Shown: positions 11,530-22,640, counted from the stretch's first letter. The stretch: 64,000 bases of DNA from Dermatemys mawii (GCA_007922305.1 ML677364.1:18934538-18998537), one strand, 5' to 3'. Translations and numbers: made by a program. Notes: generated by a model from the letters alone, not told the origin.

Positions 11530-11780
11530 AGCTTGGTGTAGGATTGGGCTCCAGACTGGGGCAGGGGATTGGGCTGAAGGAGGCGGGTACATGGTCTGGC
11601 AGGAAGTTTGGGTGCAGGAGGGGGTTCAGGGTCTGGAAGGGAGTCTGGGTGCAGGAGGGGGCTCTGAGCTGGGGCAGGGTATTGGGGTGCAAGAGGGGGT
11701 ATGTAGTCTGGGAGGAAGTTTGGGTGGGGAGTTCTGACCTGGGGCAGGGGTTTGGGACGTAGGAGGGGGTGGGAGGTACA
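11530..11780 (+). repeat. G-rich minisatellite inside the hAT element
   Basis: It has about seven imperfect units of 25-50 bases built from GGGCAGGGGATTGGG, AGGAAGTTTGGGTGCAGG and AGGGGGTTCAGGGTCTGG. Low-complexity frames on both strands (for example repeated Trp-Val-Gln) come from this array. Confidence 0.75.
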
Positions 11781-11837
11781 GGCTCTGGTCAGGAGGTGCC
11801 TACCACTGGCGGCTCCCAGCCGTTGGCACAGCAGGGC

Positions 11838-12147
11838 TCAGGCAGGCTGCCTGCCTGCCTGCCATGGCCCCACGCTGGTCCCAGAAGCAACTGGCTGCTG
11901 GCACATCTTTGTACACCTCTTAGGGGGTGGGAGGGGCAGTGGGTTTCTGTGTGCTTCCTGTGCACAAGCCCTGCCCCTGCAGCTTCCATTGGCCAGGAAC
12001 CAGCCAATGGGAGCTGTGAGGATGGTGCTAGGGGCAGTGGCAGAACTGCCTTCCGCCCCACTGCCAGGGCCACACAGAGATGTGCCAGCAGCCAGCTTCT
12101 TCTGGGAGCAGTATGGGGCCATGGCAGGCAGGCAGGCAGCCTGCAAA
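11838..12147. repeat. Long inverted repeat (hairpin core)
   Basis: The left arm (GGCTGCCTGCCTGCCTGCC, CATGGCCCCACGCTGG, CTGGCTGCTGGCACATC) is the inverse of the right arm (GATGTGCCAGCAGCCAGC, GGCCATGGCAGGCAGGC). The arms continue inward to GCTTCCATTGGCC and the reverse GCCAATGGGAGC near 11998. About 300 bases can fold into one hairpin. Confidence 0.85.
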
Positions 12148-12859
12148 AAGCCATAAGGGGGCAGCCAAAGAGCTGCATGCCAACCCCTGATCTAGTCTGA
12201 CCTCCTGTATATCACAGACCACCAGCATCACCCAGCACTTCCACACTGAACCCAACAACTGAAATTAGACTAAAGTATTACAGCCCTCAGGAGAGTAGAC
12301 CGTTATGGCAGAGAAAAGCAGGGACTAAGTTGCATTAGTGTGCATGCCTTTTTTCCTATGACATTTGGCCCATGGAGTTCTGTGAGAAGCAAATCATTTT
12401 AGAGTGGTGAATACATTATATCTAAGACTGGACAATAAAACAAAGTTATGTGTTATCCTCAAAATCTGTGTTTACACAGCCTAAATGATGGAACTTAATA
12501 TCCTTCTGTATACTGGTATTCAGTATTAAAATCTGGATCTAGTGTGTTTGAATTGATTCATCTCCATATTTAGAACCAAATAATTCCCTTCACCATTGTA
12601 AGGAGGATGGCCAAGCTGTTCTTGTTATACTTAAACCATCTTTCCTAGTCCTGAGCAGAATTATATTTCATCCACTTCTCCTACTTTTGGATTTGACCTT
12701 GTTTGTAGTTACTTGAATCCAGAGGTTTGATTCAGGCCCATCTCCATTGTTGAACAATATATTTGTTCAAAATTTGCTCTCCTGACTTTGGTCAACCTGG
12801 CCTTGCCCTTTATTACATGGGTTTCATATATGTGGGTTTCATATATTTATAGCTATGCT

Positions 12860-13600
12860 TAATTATGTTATTTATTCTTCTTTTCATCTTGAAACTCAGA
12901 ATGCAACTTTAAGATATACTTCTAAGACCTGTCATTCTCTTCCTGTCCACAAAGACAAAATTCTCTTCCAGGCCCTTAGCTCAAATCTCAGCTGTTGTAG
13001 CCCCTTCCTTTCCAACCTTCCTGACATTCATATCAGTCTTTCCACAATGTAGCTATTCACACCATCCTCTTTGCTGGTAACTCTGAAGACATCGCCCCCT
13101 CTTTGAATCTCTCCATTGGGCCCCCATTTCACCACATCAAGTTCAAACTCCTTGACCTCATCTCTAGGGAACTTGGCATATTTGTATTTTTTGCTACTTG
13201 CTCACTCTCTTTTGCTCCACAAAGGGTGCTACCTTTATCTGTCTGTCTGTCATCTTCTCACATAAACACCTTCCATGCTGTCTCTTGGCACTGGATTGGT
13301 CCATTCTCCTCATTCACATCCATTCTCATGACCCACCTCTGCTGTGAGGCCTAGAAGAAATTGGCAAATTAATTATTACTAGATTCAGAGGGAGATGGGG
13401 TGGTTATTGACCTGGTCTTTATTATTTCTAATAAAAGAAAACACAAATTTATTTTAATTATATATATTCTTCTCCTACAACCTGTTATGTGTCACTTTCC
13501 TTCTTAGACTATTAGGGGCAGAGACTGTCTTTATGCACAGTGGGGCCCTGATCATAATTCAGATCTTTGGGCACTACTATAATATAAGTATGAAATAACA
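12860..13600 (+). repeat. L2-like LINE 3' region
   Basis: A C/T-rich stretch contains TCCATTGGGCCCCCATTTCA-type sequence and CATGACCCACCTCTGCTGTG (the KTHLCYEA-like end of L2 ORF2). It is followed at 13500 by TTAGACTATTAGGGGCAG and a CAGTGGGGCCCTGATC tail. The order is that of an L2 3' end on the + strand. It is heavily degraded. Confidence 0.6.
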
Positions 13601-13914
13601 AAATAGATGTTTATGAATTGGTAACACTAAGTATTATTTGAAGTCAGCTGTGTTATTGCTTTATGCTACTTTGCTTCCCTGACTTTTTCACATTGCCATT
13701 TTAAGCTTGGAACACTCAGACTGTTGGGACTTTAACATCCAGATTCACATGGAAAGTTATTTGCTCTGTTTAGCATTGTGAAGTGATGCTTTAAAGAACT
13801 GTATGTGCTTCAGTGCTAATTTTACCTTATGACCATATGAAGGTTGCTTTAAAAATGTAAGATGTAATGAGAAATGTGTGGTCTGATCACAGGACTGGGA
13901 GAAACAGCCTCTCC

Positions 13915-14045
13915 CACTGGTGCAAGGGAAGTTATCCAGCTGTTCTGCCTCAATTTCCCCATCTGGAAGATGAGAATATTTGCCTACCTAATAGGTATTT
14001 TGTGGTTAATGTTAGGTAATGTTTGTAAAGTGCTTTGAAAAGAAA
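13915..14045 (+). repeat. MIR-type SINE fragment
   Basis: It reads CCTCAATTTCCCCATCTGG, AGATGAGAATA, CCTACCTAATAGG and TTTGTAAAGTGCTTTGAAAA, the core and tail of MIR. Confidence 0.72.
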
Positions 14046-15430
14046 GTGCTAATAATAACATCAATAGTACTTAGCTCTTATATAGCAGCTTTCATTCATA
14101 GTTCTCATCAATATGATTGTTTTCTGTTGATCAATAAGAGACAGCAGAAACAATATTATGGGAAAATGTTATTGAACTGTGGATCTCCCATGGAAACCCT
14201 TCCAGCAATTCCCAGTAATATTTATGCATAGTCACTTGGTTTAGACAGCCCACATTTCATAGTCCACCTAATCAAGCCTCAGAGGGCTGTGCTTCTATAG
14301 TCTGGATTCATGAGGCAGACTTCTCCGAAAAGATCTGGGACGAAAGACTCTAGCAAAAGCCCCACAGTAGAGTGGAGCAAGAAGTTGCAATAGTAGCCCA
14401 TGCAAATTATATTATGCATATTCTGCTGCCTATGTTTCTCAAGAGCATAGCCATTGACCTGCGGGTAGGATTTTCAGATACAGTCTGATTAAAACTATGG
14501 CAAGCCTTCACTAATTAAGAAGAGGTATTGGTACTTAATATAATGATCTGATCAATAGTAACTGGACACTATGCTTTCCAAACCAATGCAGGCAGTCAAA
14601 AGCCCATGTACTGTGTGTTTATCAGCCGTGACTGTGGAGAGCTGGATTCACAGTTGTGAATAGTATCCAAATGGCTATTCATCCTGAGTATATTTACATG
14701 TTGTTGATGGAATGTGTTGTCTCTAATTTTTTTCCTTTCTGAGCTGGGTGGATTTTCAAAAATAAAGCCAGCATCTGTGGCAATGTAAATTAAGTTCATG
14801 GCCCATTTGAACTGGGTAAGTGGGCGGAAAGAGACATGAGAAGCATTACTGGAATTTCATTTCTCTGCTCCAGGCTTTCTACTGCCATCTGAAATCCTTA
14901 GCCAACATTCTGGACCCCATTTTATGCTCTTCGTGTGTATACACAAGAGCTGTACCCCATTTCATTGCAGTAGTCATTGAAGAGTAAATGTCAGAGTTTT
15001 ATGTAGAATTTGAATTATGTAGAATTAGAATACACATTTAAGGGCCAATAAGCATGAGAATGTAGCCATGTTTGACATACTGTTGAACCCTTAAGGCGTT
15101 AGAAACTTAGATTTTCAGTATTGGAATAATGTAGTTGTCATAAACTGATGTTACCCTTTCTGTATCTATGTATATAGTCCTGACAATATAAACCATGGAT
15201 TGCCATATGCTGCATACCACACACCGAGACATTAACATTTATCCAAACTGCTTTGTCTCTTTTTTATAAAACAATTTTGATAAGAAAACATCCTGATATT
15301 AGGCCCCTGTAGTGTGGTTTCAAATTGTGATAAAGTATAATTGTCTCTATGCCAGCTGTGTAGTCAGAACTGGATAGAGTTTTAGGATGAACATATTTTG
15401 AATATTATATCCAGTGTTGTTGTAATCTTG
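14046..15430. other. Unassigned intron
   Basis: AT-rich sequence with no recognisable repeat or gene. Confidence 0.5.
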
Positions 15431-15432
15431 TT

Positions 15433-15835
15433 GGTCCCAGGATATGAGTGAGACAAAGTAGGTTAGGTCAGTGGTCTTCAAACTGGGGTGCGTGAGACCT
15501 CGGCACCACCGCCGATCCCGCATGGGAGACCGCTGAACTCCCGCGCGGGCTACTTTTGTCCCGCCGAAATGCCACCGCGGAAAGCGGAAGCTTCCGCTTT
15601 CCATGGAGGCATTTCAGCAGACATACCCTGGGGGCCGCGAGTGGCCGCCAGACTGTGGTAAGGGCCCGCGGCCGGAAAAGTTTGGGGACCCCTGGGTTAG
15701 ATAATATCTTTTATTGAACCACCTTCTATTGGTGAAAGAGACATGGAGCTCTGTGGAAACTTGAAATCCTGTCTCTCTCATCAACAGAAGTTGATCCAAT
15801 AAAAAATATTAACGCACCCACCATGTCTCTCTAAT
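15433..15835. repeat. Two Penelope-type 3' ends head to head, split by a hAT element
   Basis: The left copy is in reverse orientation: GGTCCCAGGATATGAGTGAG, then after the hAT insertion TTAGATAATATCTTTTATTG. The right copy is forward: CTCATCAACAGAAGTTGATC, then CAATAAAAAATATTAACGC and ACCCACCATGTCTCTCTAAT. They form an inverted repeat around a loop of about 22 bases near 15755. A third, forward copy is at 42975-43065. Confidence 0.7.
15469..15694. mobile_element. hAT-type MITE (226 bases), GC-rich
   Basis: The ends are CAGTGGTCTTCAAACT and (reversed) CAGGGGTCCCCAAACT. The target duplication is GGTTAGGT and GGTTAGAT (7 of 8). It contains CpG-rich sequence (CCCGCGCGGGC, GCCCGCGGCCGG) and an internal GGAAAGCGGAAGCTTCCGCTTTCC palindrome region, in sharp contrast with the AT-rich host. 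Confidence 0.88.
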
Positions 15836-15839
15836 CTTT

Positions 15840-16215
15840 TAAACTTAGCCCTTTGTTTCTTTTTCTATTGTCACAACATGAAGATCAGTTTGGGTTCAGA
15901 GTTTTGTTTCTAATACAGTTATTTTTTGTTTGTTTGTTTGTTTTTGATTTATTGTACACCACTAATCAGGAAATTCTTTTATTTTTTATTAAATAAACAA
16001 ACATAAAAAATGAAGAATACAAACCCAGCTAATTTAAAACTTAAAAGCCAAGAAAGTATTTTAACAAACTCCCTTCTCTCTCTTTCCCTCTGTGCAAAGT
16101 GGTTTTAAAAAAAACTCAAAACAAAATAAACTCCTTGCTTGAGAACTCTTTCAAATATCTTTGGTAGGAAAAGAGAGAAAATTGGATTACATGGTATATT
16201 TTAGGTTTGATTGTT
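15840..16215. other. AT-rich intron with a GTTT run
   Basis: It contains (GTTT)n at 15927-15942 and A/T-rich sequence. No gene recognised. Confidence 0.5.
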
Positions 16216-16471
16216 AATTGTTAAGTATCAGAGGAGTAGCTGTGTTAGTCTGTATCTGAAAAAATAACGGAGAGTCTGATGGCACCTTAAACACTAACAG
16301 ATTTATTTGGGCATAAGCTTTCGTGGGTAAAAAACCAAAAACATTTCTTCAGATGCATGGAGTGAAAGAAACAGATACAGGCACAGATATACTGGCAAAT
16401 GAGGAGGGAGTTACCTTACAAGTGGAGAACCAATGATAACAAGACCAGTTCAGTCAGGGTGGATGTTATCC

Positions 16472-16606
16472 ACTCTCAATAATTGATGAGGAGTGTCAAT
16501 ACCAAGAGAGGGAAAATTGCTTTTGTAGTGAGTCAGCCACTCCCAGTCCCAATTCAGGCCCAAATTAATGTTGTTACATTTGCAAATGAATTGTAGCTCT
16601 GCAGTT
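16472..16606 (-). repeat. Inverted terminal segment of the Penelope-like element, left arm
   Basis: It is the inverse of 18078-18213. It reads GAGGAGTGTCAATACCAAG, then CAGCCACTCCCAGTCCC and TTGCAAATGAATTGTAGC. Confidence 0.85.
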
Positions 16607-16611
16607 TCCTT

Positions 16612-17343
16612 GGGCATGGCTACACTTGCAGATGTAGGGGGTTTTGAGTTAAAGCAGTCTTCAGAGAGCACAGTAGGGAAAGCACTGCAGTCTGTCCGCA
16701 CTGACAGCTGCAAGCGTACTACGATGGCCACATTTGCGGTATTTGCAGCGACATTGGGAGTTGTGAATTATGGTCAGCTATTCCAGCGTTCAGGTAGCTG
16801 CAACATGATTTTCAAATGCAAGGAGTGTGATGGAGTGTGACAGGGAGTGTGTTGTGTGTATGTCGAGGGAGAGAAAATGGGTTTTTGGGGTGCTGACAGT
16901 GTGTCCTCATGCTGTCTTGAAAGTCCAGACTCCTCTCCCACCTACCTCTCTCTCAGTCACTCAAATCAAGCAACATTCCTCAGAATTGTTTGCTTTGTCT
17001 CAGAGCAGATATGCAAGCCACATATCAGAAATGGAGCATTGAAAGGGCATTTCTGTGTTCCTACAGTCAATTCCAAAACAATGACAAGAGTGGCCCCTTG
17101 ACTTTAGGAGATTATGGGACACTTCTGGAGGCCAATCAAAGCATAATAATGCAACACCTCAACCATGCTGATGCTGGGGTGTTTCAGCTGAGGCGCAGCA
17201 AGCGTTATGCTTCTCGTGGAGGATTACCAGGAGCGCTCCAGCTGCAGAGTCCAGGCACTCTAAGTGCCTTGCCAGTGTAAACAGGTCTTGAGTTAGCACA
17301 GAGCTGCTTTAATGTGCTCTAACTCACAAGTGTAGCCATGCCC
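16612..17343. mobile_element. DNA transposon (732 bases) nested in the Penelope-like element
   Basis: The terminal inverted repeats are perfect for 17 bases: GGGCATGGCTACACTTG at left and CAAGTGTAGCCATGCCC at right. Penelope sequence resumes on both sides. The target duplication is unclear (CCT against CTT). An internal frame at 16990-17280 has no recognised domain. The TACACT-containing ends resemble other Harbinger- or hAT-like MITEs in reptiles. Confidence 0.82.
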
Positions 17344-17600
17344 GCTTTGAAATCTGTTTTTGAAATTTTTTTGTTGAAGGATGGCTACTTCTAAATCTGT
17401 TATTGACAGTCCAGGGAGATTGAAGAGTTTTCTTGCTGGTTTTTGTATGTTACCATTCCTGATGTCTGATTTGTGTCCATTTATTCTTTTGTGTAGAGAT
17501 TGTCTAGTTTGGCCAATGTACATGGCAGAGGGACATTACTGGCACATGATGGCATATATCACATTCGTAGATGTGCAGGTGAATGAGCCCTTGATTGTGT
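17293..17600 (-). pseudogene. GIY-YIG endonuclease remnant of the Penelope-like element
   Basis: The frame from 17523 down holds YIGQTRQSLHKRINGHKSDI, then FNLPGLSITDLEVAILQQ, with the conserved tyrosine, arginine and histidine positions of GIY-YIG nucleases. Upstream, with a stop between (CQ-stop-CPSAMYIG), lies the family's conserved cysteine linker. The C-terminal part past about 17343 is cut off by the nested DNA transposon. Its role in living elements is nicking target DNA; this copy is dead. Confidence 0.8.
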
Positions 17601-18077
17601 GACTGATGTGGTTGGATCCTATGATGGTGTCACTAGAATAGATATGGGGGGACAGAGCAGACAATGGGTTTGTTATAGGAATTGGTTCCTGGGTTAGTGT
17701 TTCTGTGGTGTGGTGTGTATTTGCTGGTGAGTATTTGCTTCAGGTTTAGGGGCTGTCTGTAAGCAAAGATTGGCCTGCCTCCCAAGGTCTGTGAGAGTAA
17801 GAGATCGTTTTCAAGGATAGGTTGTAGATCTTTGATGATGCACTGGAGAGGTTTTATCTGGGGACTGTATGTGATAGCCAGTTGTGTTCTGTTATTTTCC
17901 TCATTGGGTCTGTCCTGTAGTAGGTGATTTCTGGGTATCCATCTCACTCTGTCAATCTGTTTCCTCACTTCCCCAGGTGGACATTGTAGTTTTAAGAATG
18001 CTTGATAAAGATCTTGTATGTGTTTGTCTCTGTGAGGGATTGGAGCAAATGTGGTTGTATTTTAGTGCTTAACTTCA

Positions 18078-18213
18078 AAGAGAAACTGCAGAGCTACAAT
18101 TCATTTGCAAACGTAACACCATTAATTTGGGCCTGAATAGGAACTGGGAGTGGCTGGCTCACTACAAAAGCAATTTTCCGTCTCTTGGTATTGACACTCC
18201 TCATCAACTGATT
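18078..18213 (+). repeat. Inverted terminal segment of the Penelope-like element, right arm
   Basis: It reads GAGAAACTGCAGAGCTAC, then AACTGGGAGTGGCTGGCTC and CTCTTGGTATTGACACTCC, complementary to the left arm with few changes. Confidence 0.85.
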
Positions 18214-18229
18214 GTTGATTTTGTGCCTT

Positions 18230-18780
18230 GGTAAAGACAAAACAATATGAATCTACACTAAGAAGGGGCAAGGAAAGAATAGCAGATTATAGGACAATGA
18301 AGCTTTTGGTGTTAGTGCTTCCAGTTGAATTGCTGAAAGACCAGGAATTGCACATTGCACAAGACACAGTTTACCCTCTCCTTCACTTGGCCTTACCCCT
18401 CTCACACTGACAAAAGTTTGATTGGATTGTATGAGAGAAAGGTTGAGTTTGTTGTGTACTTTTTTTTCCCCTCAAACTCTGGCTGTCTGGGATTCAACTT
18501 TTCCTCACAAAACTGATCACAAGAAAATGGTTGAAGGTTTATATTTAATGTGGCCAGTTAAGCTGGGCAATAAACCAATTTAAGGCAAAAACAGAGTTAT
18601 GAAAGAGGTATAAACAGAAAGTGGGGCTAGGATAGCAGAAAATGTAGGCTCACATTTCAGTTGCTGAGGCCACAACCATGGAAATGGTGATGACATCTAT
18701 TTCCCTTTCCTTATTTGGTCTGGTTTGGATATTTTTTCTGATTCAGGAGGAAGAAAGCTCACTGGTGTAAGGTCAAATGG
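18230..18780. other. Unassigned intron
   Basis: No repeat or gene recognised. Confidence 0.5.
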
Positions 18781-18862
18781 ATGCCCAAAACTGAATAAAT
18801 TGCAAAGCTATGCAGAAAACAGCCCAAAACTGAATACATTGCAAAGCTATGCAGAAAACAGA
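18781..18862 (+). repeat. Tandem duplication of about 40 bases
   Basis: The unit GCCCAAAACTGAATAAATTG plus CAAAGCTATGCAGAAAACA occurs twice in a row with one or two differences. Confidence 0.85.
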
Positions 18863-20091
18863 AGTATTCAGTTGGGAGCAGAAACTGTTTCCCATCAGTG
18901 TTTAAAGAAGACAAATTCCCAATGGTCCATATGTTAGATGGACACCTTGTCTTATTTCAAGAATAATCTGGTCTGTTGCTATAACTACTTTGTAACCTCT
19001 TCAGAATAACTAATTTAGTCCGTGGAAACTCAGCTCACACCATTTCTTTGATTCCATTCTGTGCTTTCTTTCAACAATAATTTTACATAACATGCAGAGA
19101 GGGTTCAAATGACCTTCCACCCAGAGATTTCAGCCAAAGACAGTGTTCAGCTGAACTGTTCAGATGTCTCATTTTCTTCATGATTTGGTTTTGCTGGTGG
19201 TGGTATTACAGAGAAGGTTAGGGTATGGGCAGATGATTTTAAACAAATAAAATCAACAAACTGCACTCGAACTATGAAACATAAATTATGGTATTGTATA
19301 TGTCGGAGGACATTTTATCCCTTAATATTGTAGAATACTCCCTAATTTTTAGGGTTGAGCTCCCCCTTGCTGTGGTAAAGCTCACTAATGTGGGAGAGTA
19401 AGCTCAGGAATTTCTGCAAGGTTTATCTTTGATATTTGTTGTGACTTTGTATAGAATGAAATTTCCATTTTGACAATCTACCTTAGAGTTGATGTGATGG
19501 CAGCAGACATCTTAAGCCTGTGTGCAGTGTTGGAAAAGAACACAATCTAGTAGCATTTCCGTTGCTGACATGCAGCTGGTGTGGTTTCTTTGTAGGAGAA
19601 TTTATTTCAGGTTCAAATTCAACCCCTTTTAGTGTTTCTATTTGGAATGAGATGGTTTGGGTTCCATGGAGGTAGGAAGAGGAACAGGCTTCACACCTTG
19701 TGGATACTGCAGGGAAATGATTCAAGAGCCCTGCAGTGAGCCAGGACATTTGTGGGTTGCCATCTCATTCCCCTGGGAGCACAGCTGTTGGGCTGCCATT
19801 GACTTCCCCTTCTCACCTACATGGGAGGCAGGACTAATGCAGTTTACAGTAGGACTAAGCCACATGTGGAGATACATATCTACTATCCCCATGGTTAAAG
19901 GGCAGGATACCAAAGAGTAACTATTTCTTCAGCCGATTCCCCTCCTTAACTACACAACCCCATTTCCATGGACTTGGGATAGAGGATCTTCCATCAAATT
20001 GGAGAAAAGGCCACTGAGGATCATATTCTTTTCTGGGAACTAAGAACGTGTTGTTTGAACTTTATACCAGTTCTATTCCATTTTTAATGTT

Positions 20092-20093
<2 letters not shown>
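18863..20093. other. Unassigned intron
   Basis: It includes overlapping short frames on both strands at 19480-19920 with no domain. Nothing else recognised. Confidence 0.45.

Positions 20094-20123
<30 letters not shown>
20094..20123 (+). repeat. (GA)n microsatellite
   Basis: Fifteen uninterrupted GA units. Confidence 0.97.
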
Positions 20124-20126
<3 letters not shown>

Positions 20127-21870
20127 GAGCAAGCTTTAATTTAGCCCTTGTTAACTAAACGATTTAAATGAACAAGACTTTTACTAACATGGCTGGTTTT
20201 TCTAATCACATCTGGACACAGCTCAATTTCTGATCAGGTGTACTTTGTACTCTTACTAAGATCATTATAGTTGCTGTTTAGTTGTATTAATTATATATTA
20301 TGTTCCTGGTGGGTACATGATCACAAATATTAATGATGGCATTTTATTTGGTTTGTGCATACAAAAATAAGAGCGTCTGCTTCCAGCTTTCTGGTTTTTT
20401 CTCCTTGGGAGTATTTATGAATGGACTATGATCACTGACATCTCATTTAGTCTTCAGGTTGCTTGAAGCCTTCAATTTAAACTATGAAAATAGGCTCCCT
20501 GAAAAAAGGTCATAGCATGGGTACAATTAGGCCTACTGTAGCCTGTCTTCATAGTCATGTAGAATTGTACCTCAGCCCCTCACGACTAGTTTTCAGGCTT
20601 AATCTGACTTTTCTGTGTAGATTTTAGAAAGATGGCAAAATTCAGCATTATACAGAAATTTATATGCAGCCTTACTTATCTCTACCACCTCTCCATGTTC
20701 TCATGATTAGCATGTTTGAATAGTTTCTCTTCATCAAATCCAAATAACTCTACAAAATCTATGATGTTTGAGAGATGCAATAAGTTTTCAGTCATCAATT
20801 AGACTAAGTAATTTTGTGTAGAATTTTGTGAATGAATAGTCTCTATTCCTTTCATCCTCTTCCCCTCTGATTTGTGAGCCTTCACAGCTTACTTTCTCAC
20901 ACACTGGTTGACATGAATAGGATATAAGTACAGCTGTACTATGGAGATACATACATGCATGAATAGTTAAATGCATTCCTTCCATAAGATTATTCATTTG
21001 GTCATGTAAACAGATTTCAAATCTACTGTTGATATAACTAAATGATCATTTGGTTGCTCTGACTCCTAGTACAACAATGGACCAATTGAGACCAAAAAGT
21101 ACTGTTGCATGAACACTAGATCCCATCTAACTATAAAGAGTAATATATCATCAGCAAGGGTCATTCCATTTGCAGGTGGTAATGTTTAGTGTTATATTTC
21201 TATCTGCTACAGAAATATTAGACACAGATATTTCTCTCTCGTCAAGTATGAAATCCTAGCACCATTGAAGTTAATGGCAATACTCCCATTGCCTTCAGCA
21301 AGGTGAGGATTTTACCCTCTATAATGTGTCTATATTACCAAGGTGCACTTGTCCTGAGATGGCTTACATGAGTCTCAGACTGCTCTGTCTGACTGCTTGG
21401 ATTTATGGGGGCAGAAGTTGCAAATGAATCAAAAGTGAATTGAAGTGGAACCCCATATTTGAATCATTTTCTTGTGTCCTCTTGTCATTTACTCTACTTT
21501 GACTCATTAGGAAAAAAACCATTTTTTAGTCCTGACTGAGCAGTGGCTTATTTCTATGACTGAACAAAATAAAATAGGAACTGGGGGAAATACATAAGGG
21601 AATTGATGTTTTTGTTTGACATCAAAATATTTGCCCTATGCTTTTGCCTATCACTCATAAGATTTTTGTGATTTACTTGGCTTTCCAGTCCAGTGTGTTT
21701 GATACTGTAAAAAGATTTTTTCTTATCTTTTTCTTTTACTCCTGTAATAAACCTTTAAGAGACATAGCAATGGTGTTACTACATGCTGATCTAAAGTGTG
21801 ATAGTGAGGTCCGTAAAAGATCTGTGAATGCAGATCTCAACCAGACCCAAGGAGAAAGTCTGAACTGAGT
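20124..21870. other. Unassigned AT-rich intron
   Basis: No coding, RNA or repeat feature recognised. Confidence 0.5.
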
Positions 21871-21950
21871 GTTTCTTGAAAGCATAACTGCCACACATGT
21901 GTGTTATTTCTAGAAAACATAACTGCCACAAATATATATTATTTCTGTCA
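21871..21950 (+). repeat. Imperfect tandem duplication of about 38 bases
   Basis: The block CATAACTGCCACACATGTGT plus GTTATTTCTAGAAAA is followed by CATAACTGCCACAAATATAT and ATTATTTCTG. Confidence 0.8.
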
Positions 21951-22489
21951 CTTAGGTTGGGTAGCTCCATCTTTTTTTTCTTTTCAGTTTCTACACTGAA
22001 ACGTATTTGATAAAAAATTTTTTAGAGGAACAGAGATACCAGAACAGATCAGTTGTCTATCTAGTCAACTATCTTGAGTGATGGATAGATACTTTATCCT
22101 CTGAAGATCACTTTCCTGTCAGAGGAACAATTAATTACAGCCGAACAGTAAATTATGTGGTCCTTTCTAAGCCCAGGACAAGCAAATATTCCTTCCTCAA
22201 CTCCACTGTATATTGATTATAAAATAGACTGATAGGAGTGAAGTGTTCTCTGTATATATACCATCCATTTATTTCACTTTTATTTAATATGTTGAGACTA
22301 CAGTGTAACCCAGACCCAAGTAAGTAGAAAGGTTGGTGAATGGAAATTTTGCACCAAGAAATACACATGAGCAGCAGATATGGTGCTAGGCATCACCAGT
22401 GTATTATTTACTCAGAGAGTAATATTTGAGATAGAGGGATGCTCTCATGTTGAAAGAACTAGTCTGAGACAAAAGAGGCTTGGATTCTA

Positions 22490-22640
22490 TTTTCAGCTTT
22501 GCCACAGAGTTCCTATGTGACCTAGAGTAAGGCAATCTCTTTGCCTCATTTTCCCATCTGTAAAATATACTTCCCTACCTCTGAGCTAACGTCACTAGTA
22601 TATGAGGTGCTCTGATTTTAGGTAATGAGTGCTACCGAAA
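22490..22640 (+). repeat. MIR-type SINE fragment
   Basis: It reads GTGACCTAGAGTAAGGCAAT, then TTTGCCTCATTTTCCCATCT and GTAAAAT, typical of the MIR core on the + strand. Confidence 0.72.

Larger units (their letters stand above)
11343..12189. mobile_element. hAT-type element (847 bases) nested in a CR1 tail
   Basis: The ends are CAGGGGTCAGCAACC and (reversed) CAGGGGTTGGCATGC. The flanking 8-mers ACCTAGGC and ATCTAGTC match at 6 of 8, and the interrupted CR1 resumes after it. Bases 11530-11780 are a G-rich array of units like GTTTGGGTGCAGGAGGGGG. Bases 11838-12147 are a long inverted repeat. No transposase is left. Many long frames on both strands reflect GC content and symmetry only. Confidence 0.83.
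11296..12330 (-). repeat. CR1 LINE 3' end, minus strand, interrupted at 11343-12189
   Basis: The left piece AGTCTAAGCCCAGAAGGGACC and right piece AGTCTGACCTCCTGTATATC continue one another. The right piece runs through CACAGACCACCAGCATCACC to GTATTACAGCCCTCAGGAGA. Together they form the reverse complement of a CR1-type 3' end common in turtles. Confidence 0.75.
16220..18220 (-). mobile_element. Penelope-like retroelement, broken, with inverted ends
   Basis: On the minus strand the reading passes QIDRVRWIPRNHLLQDRP, then TYSPQIKPLQCIIKDLQPIL and AYRQPLNLKQIL. It then reaches a cysteine-containing linker (FTCTSTNVIYAIMCQ) and a GIY-YIG-type endonuclease (MYIGQTRQSLHKRINGHKSD). This is the order at the C-terminus of Penelope-like elements. 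The 3' end at 16220-16480 carries GTATCAGAGGAGTAGCTGTG. Bases 16472-16606 and 18078-18213 are inverted copies of the same terminal segment, the terminal arrangement known for this class. Stops and frameshifts are present, and the reverse transcriptase core is absent. A DNA transposon is nested at 16612-17343. Confidence 0.82.

Noticed and set aside
11800..12160. CpG island promoter
   Set aside because: GC richness is confined to a transposon with defined ends, and no first exon follows.
11752..12258. Long overlapping open frames on both strands with similar translations
   Set aside because: They come from a GC-rich inverted repeat inside a hAT element. The mirrored proteins reflect sequence symmetry, not two genes.
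17293..17523. Host gene with a GIY-YIG nuclease
   Set aside because: Stops, a frameshift, a nested transposon and Penelope-type termini show a dead retroelement.
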